52,834 nt of DNA from DASQFU01 sp035632955 (GTDB lineage Bacteria > Eisenbacteria > RBG-16-71-46), in contig DASQFU010000076.1 of assembly GCA_035632955.1 (NCBI GenBank), forward strand, positions 1-52,834. Reading direction: 5' to 3'. Shown here piece by piece: positions 51,473-52,834 of the stretch (within the stretch, counting starts at the first letter, position 1; each line of letters opens with the position of its first letter). Both the position numbers and the translations under genes were made by a program. Under the pieces are notes generated by a model. It did not search any database. It was not told the origin of the DNA and saw only the letters and a list, made by a program, of their open reading frames with translations.

Positions 51473-52165
51473 ATGAAACGGGTGTTGATCGTCGAGGACG
51501 AAGAAGGCCTGCTCGAAGGTCTCGCGCACAACTTTCGCTACGAAGGGTACGAAGTGATGATGGCCAAGACCGGCCCCGAGGGATTGAAGCTCGCCCTCAA
51601 GCAAAAGCCGGACGTGGTCGTGCTCGACATCATGTTGCCCGAGAAGGACGGCTTCACGGTCCTCAAGGAGCTACGCCAGCGGCATCGCGACATGCCGGTG
51701 CTGGTCATCACGGCCCGCAACTTCGAAGCCGACGTGTTGAAGGGATTCGACCTCGGCGCCGACGACTATCTGACCAAGCCGTTCGGCATCAAGGAGCTGC
51801 TCGCGCGCGTGAAGCGTCTGGTGCAGCGCGGGCCCTCCGGCGCGCCGGTGCCGGGCCCGACGATTTACAAGTTCGGCGACGTCGAGGTGCGCTTCGAGCC
51901 GCGCGAGGTGCTGAAGGTCGACAAGCCGGTGGCGCTCTCCTATAAGGAATTCGAGCTGCTGCGCTATCTGATCGAGCACCGTGGCCGCACGGTTTCTCGC
52001 GAGGAGCTGTTGGAGGAGATCTGGGGCGTGGACGAGGAGCTCGGCGTCACCACCCGCACCGTCGACACGCACGTTTCCAACCTGCGCTCGAAGCTCGGCG
52101 CCGGCTTTGCGCAGCCGTTCATCGTCGCCGTGCACAAAGTCGGCTACAAGTTCGTGGAGCCGTGA
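51473..52165 (+). CDS. OmpR/PhoB-family response regulator
   Basis: Protein of 230 residues. The receiver domain has DE at residues 9-10 (IVEDEEG), phospho-acceptor Asp52 (VVVLDIMLPEKDGF), Thr in LVITARN and Lys in DDYLTKPFG. The C-terminal winged helix contains ALSYKEFELLRYLIEHRGRT, then TTRTVDTHVSNLRSKL and GYKFVEP. It is the cognate partner of the upstream kinase. A preceding AGGGGATGAAGCC supplies the ribosome binding region. Confidence 0.95.
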   Translation: MKRVLIVEDEEGLLEGLAHNFRYEGYEVMMAKTGPEGLKLALKQKPDVVVLDIMLPEKDGFTVLKELRQRHRDMPVLVITARNFEADVLKGFDLGADDYLTKPFGIKELLARVKRLVQRGPSGAPVPGPTIYKFGDVEVRFEPREVLKVDKPVALSYKEFELLRYLIEHRGRTVSREELLEEIWGVDEELGVTTRTVDTHVSNLRSKLGAGFAQPFIVAVHKVGYKFVEP

Positions 52166-52280
52166 GCCGCCGCCGAATCGTCGCGCTCGTCCGCACGGCG
52201 ACGTAACCGTTGGTTGAATCGCGTCCCGGCGCGCGGAGCTTCTCTTCGGCATTTTTGACCCGCCCGATCCGGTCGGTCGT

Positions 52281-52301
52281 CACCTGCGTACCAGGCAGGT
52301 G
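52281..52301. promoter_or_regulatory. Short inverted repeat after the response regulator
   Basis: CACCTGC and GCAGGTG flank a 7-base spacer GTACCAG. It lies 116 bases after the regulator stop and about 125 bases before the small Cys-rich gene, so it could be a terminator-like hairpin without U tract or a regulator site. Confidence 0.35.
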
Positions 52302-52425
52302 GATCGGAACCCCGCACCCGACGTGGGTATTTGGATCAGCCGATCATGGGTCTTGACGCCGCGCGAGGACCGGCGGACGATTTTGGCAACCCTCTCAAGC
52401 CGCCGCCACGACGCGCCGCGTCCGG

Positions 52426-52770
52426 GTGGGAAGATGGTCGGCCCATTCGACGGTCGGGCCGGCTCGGCCGAATCACTTCCACGAGGGGTGGGCCAGCAAC
52501 CTGGTTCGTTTCGGTGCACCGTTGTTGTTGCTCGCGATCGCGTCCGTGCTCGCGATTCCACCCAATACCGCGCTCGCGGCCGGCTGTGGGTGCTCGTGCA
52601 GGACCAGCACCCAGTGCCGCGGCTTGTCGTGGTGCGGTCCGGAGCCTTGGGCCTGCAAACCAGGGAACAGCCAAACCGGCAAGCGGCTGACGGGGCTCTG
52701 CAATTTCTGGAATCCCGCCAATCTCGCGCCGGGAATGAACCACCAGATCGCGGACGCATTGGAGTTCTAG
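52426..52770 (+). CDS. Small secreted Cys-rich peptide
   Basis: An open frame of 114 codons from GTG 52426. The convincing part starts near residue 25: a hydrophobic signal LVRFGAPLLLLAIASVLAIP ending ALAAG, then a mature peptide of about 60 residues beginning CGCSCRTSTQC and continuing with GLSWCGPEPWACKPG, ending with an Asn/Trp-rich tail (LCNFWNPANLAPG). Seven cysteines sit in the mature peptide. The true start may be a CTG or TTG nearer the signal, preceded by GAGGGGTGGG. No family was recognised. The stop is TAG at 52768. Confidence 0.55.
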   Translation: MGRWSAHSTVGPARPNHFHEGWASNLVRFGAPLLLLAIASVLAIPPNTALAAGCGCSCRTSTQCRGLSWCGPEPWACKPGNSQTGKRLTGLCNFWNPANLAPGMNHQIADALEF

Positions 52771-52834
52771 CTGCAGGCGTTCGAAGTCGCTGGGAACAGC
52801 GGCGGCGGGCCGCCGGATCCGGGCTTGGTGGCGC

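Noticed and set aside
52771..52834. Continuation of coding sequence at the right end
   Set aside because: Only 64 bases remain after the Cys-rich peptide stop; too short to call a gene.

Overview
This window is a high-GC bacterial chromosome segment with densely packed genes and many four-base ATGA/GTGA stop-start overlaps. The organism looks Gram-negative: there is an OmpA-type protein with thrombospondin type 3 repeats, an outer-membrane beta-barrel ending in Phe, an AsmA-like protein and Tat or Sec exported proteins. A complete bacillithiol operon, a serine/threonine kinase with a TPR tail and a secreted protein ending in WGRLKKLYR suggest an FCB-like or related environmental phylum (Eisenbacteria, Gemmatimonadota or Acidobacteriota style). 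That placement is inference, since no rRNA or tRNA gene was seen.

Layout. 1-1.9 kb: tldD and the start of its partner pmbA/tldE (minus strand). 2.0-2.4 kb: a carboxymuconolactone-decarboxylase-like gene with an apparent frameshift. 2.4-9.6 kb: one tightly coupled plus-strand run, bshC-bshB1-bshA (bacillithiol synthesis), dgcN-dgcA (N-acetylation and racemisation of D-glutamate) and a membrane histidine kinase, followed by rsgA. 10.9-19.5 kb: threonine synthase, NfeD and slipin, a TIGR01777 oxidoreductase, then an ABC ATPase, FtsX-type permease and secreted AttH/CrtC-like lipocalin. 19.6-22.1 kb: a mobile scar, in which an intact IS256-family element lies between two inverted, diverged 5' fragments of an HNH-endonuclease-like gene, followed by an IS481-like remnant. 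22.1-28.3 kb: a GGQ release-factor-like protein, an M16 peptidase pair, a GT-C-like membrane protein and thiL.

28.3-37.0 kb is a minus-strand block: a secreted cupredoxin/lamin-tail protein, ogt, an isoprenylcysteine-methyltransferase-like protein, a TPR/aspartyl-protease protein coupled to an M20 amidohydrolase, the OmpA/TSP3 protein, and an unusual single frame that joins a KDPG aldolase to an outer-membrane barrel behind a hairpin that masks its Shine-Dalgarno sequence. 37.2-48.8 kb: an AsmA-like protein, a DUF2330/RnfD-like pair, a Ser/Thr kinase, a Tat-exported ankyrin protein, a glycogen-debranching-like enzyme and a divergent polysaccharide deacetylase that lacks the expected acidic motif. 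48.9-52.8 kb: a secreted protein built of GSCA(S/G)K repeats, a histidine kinase, a PhoB/OmpR regulator and a small secreted Cys-rich peptide.

The most distinctive signals are the aldolase/barrel frame and its hairpin, the symmetric IS256 scar, the Cys-repeat protein beside a two-component system, the orphan DUF2330/RnfD-like pair, and the joining of bacillithiol and D-glutamate genes in one operon.
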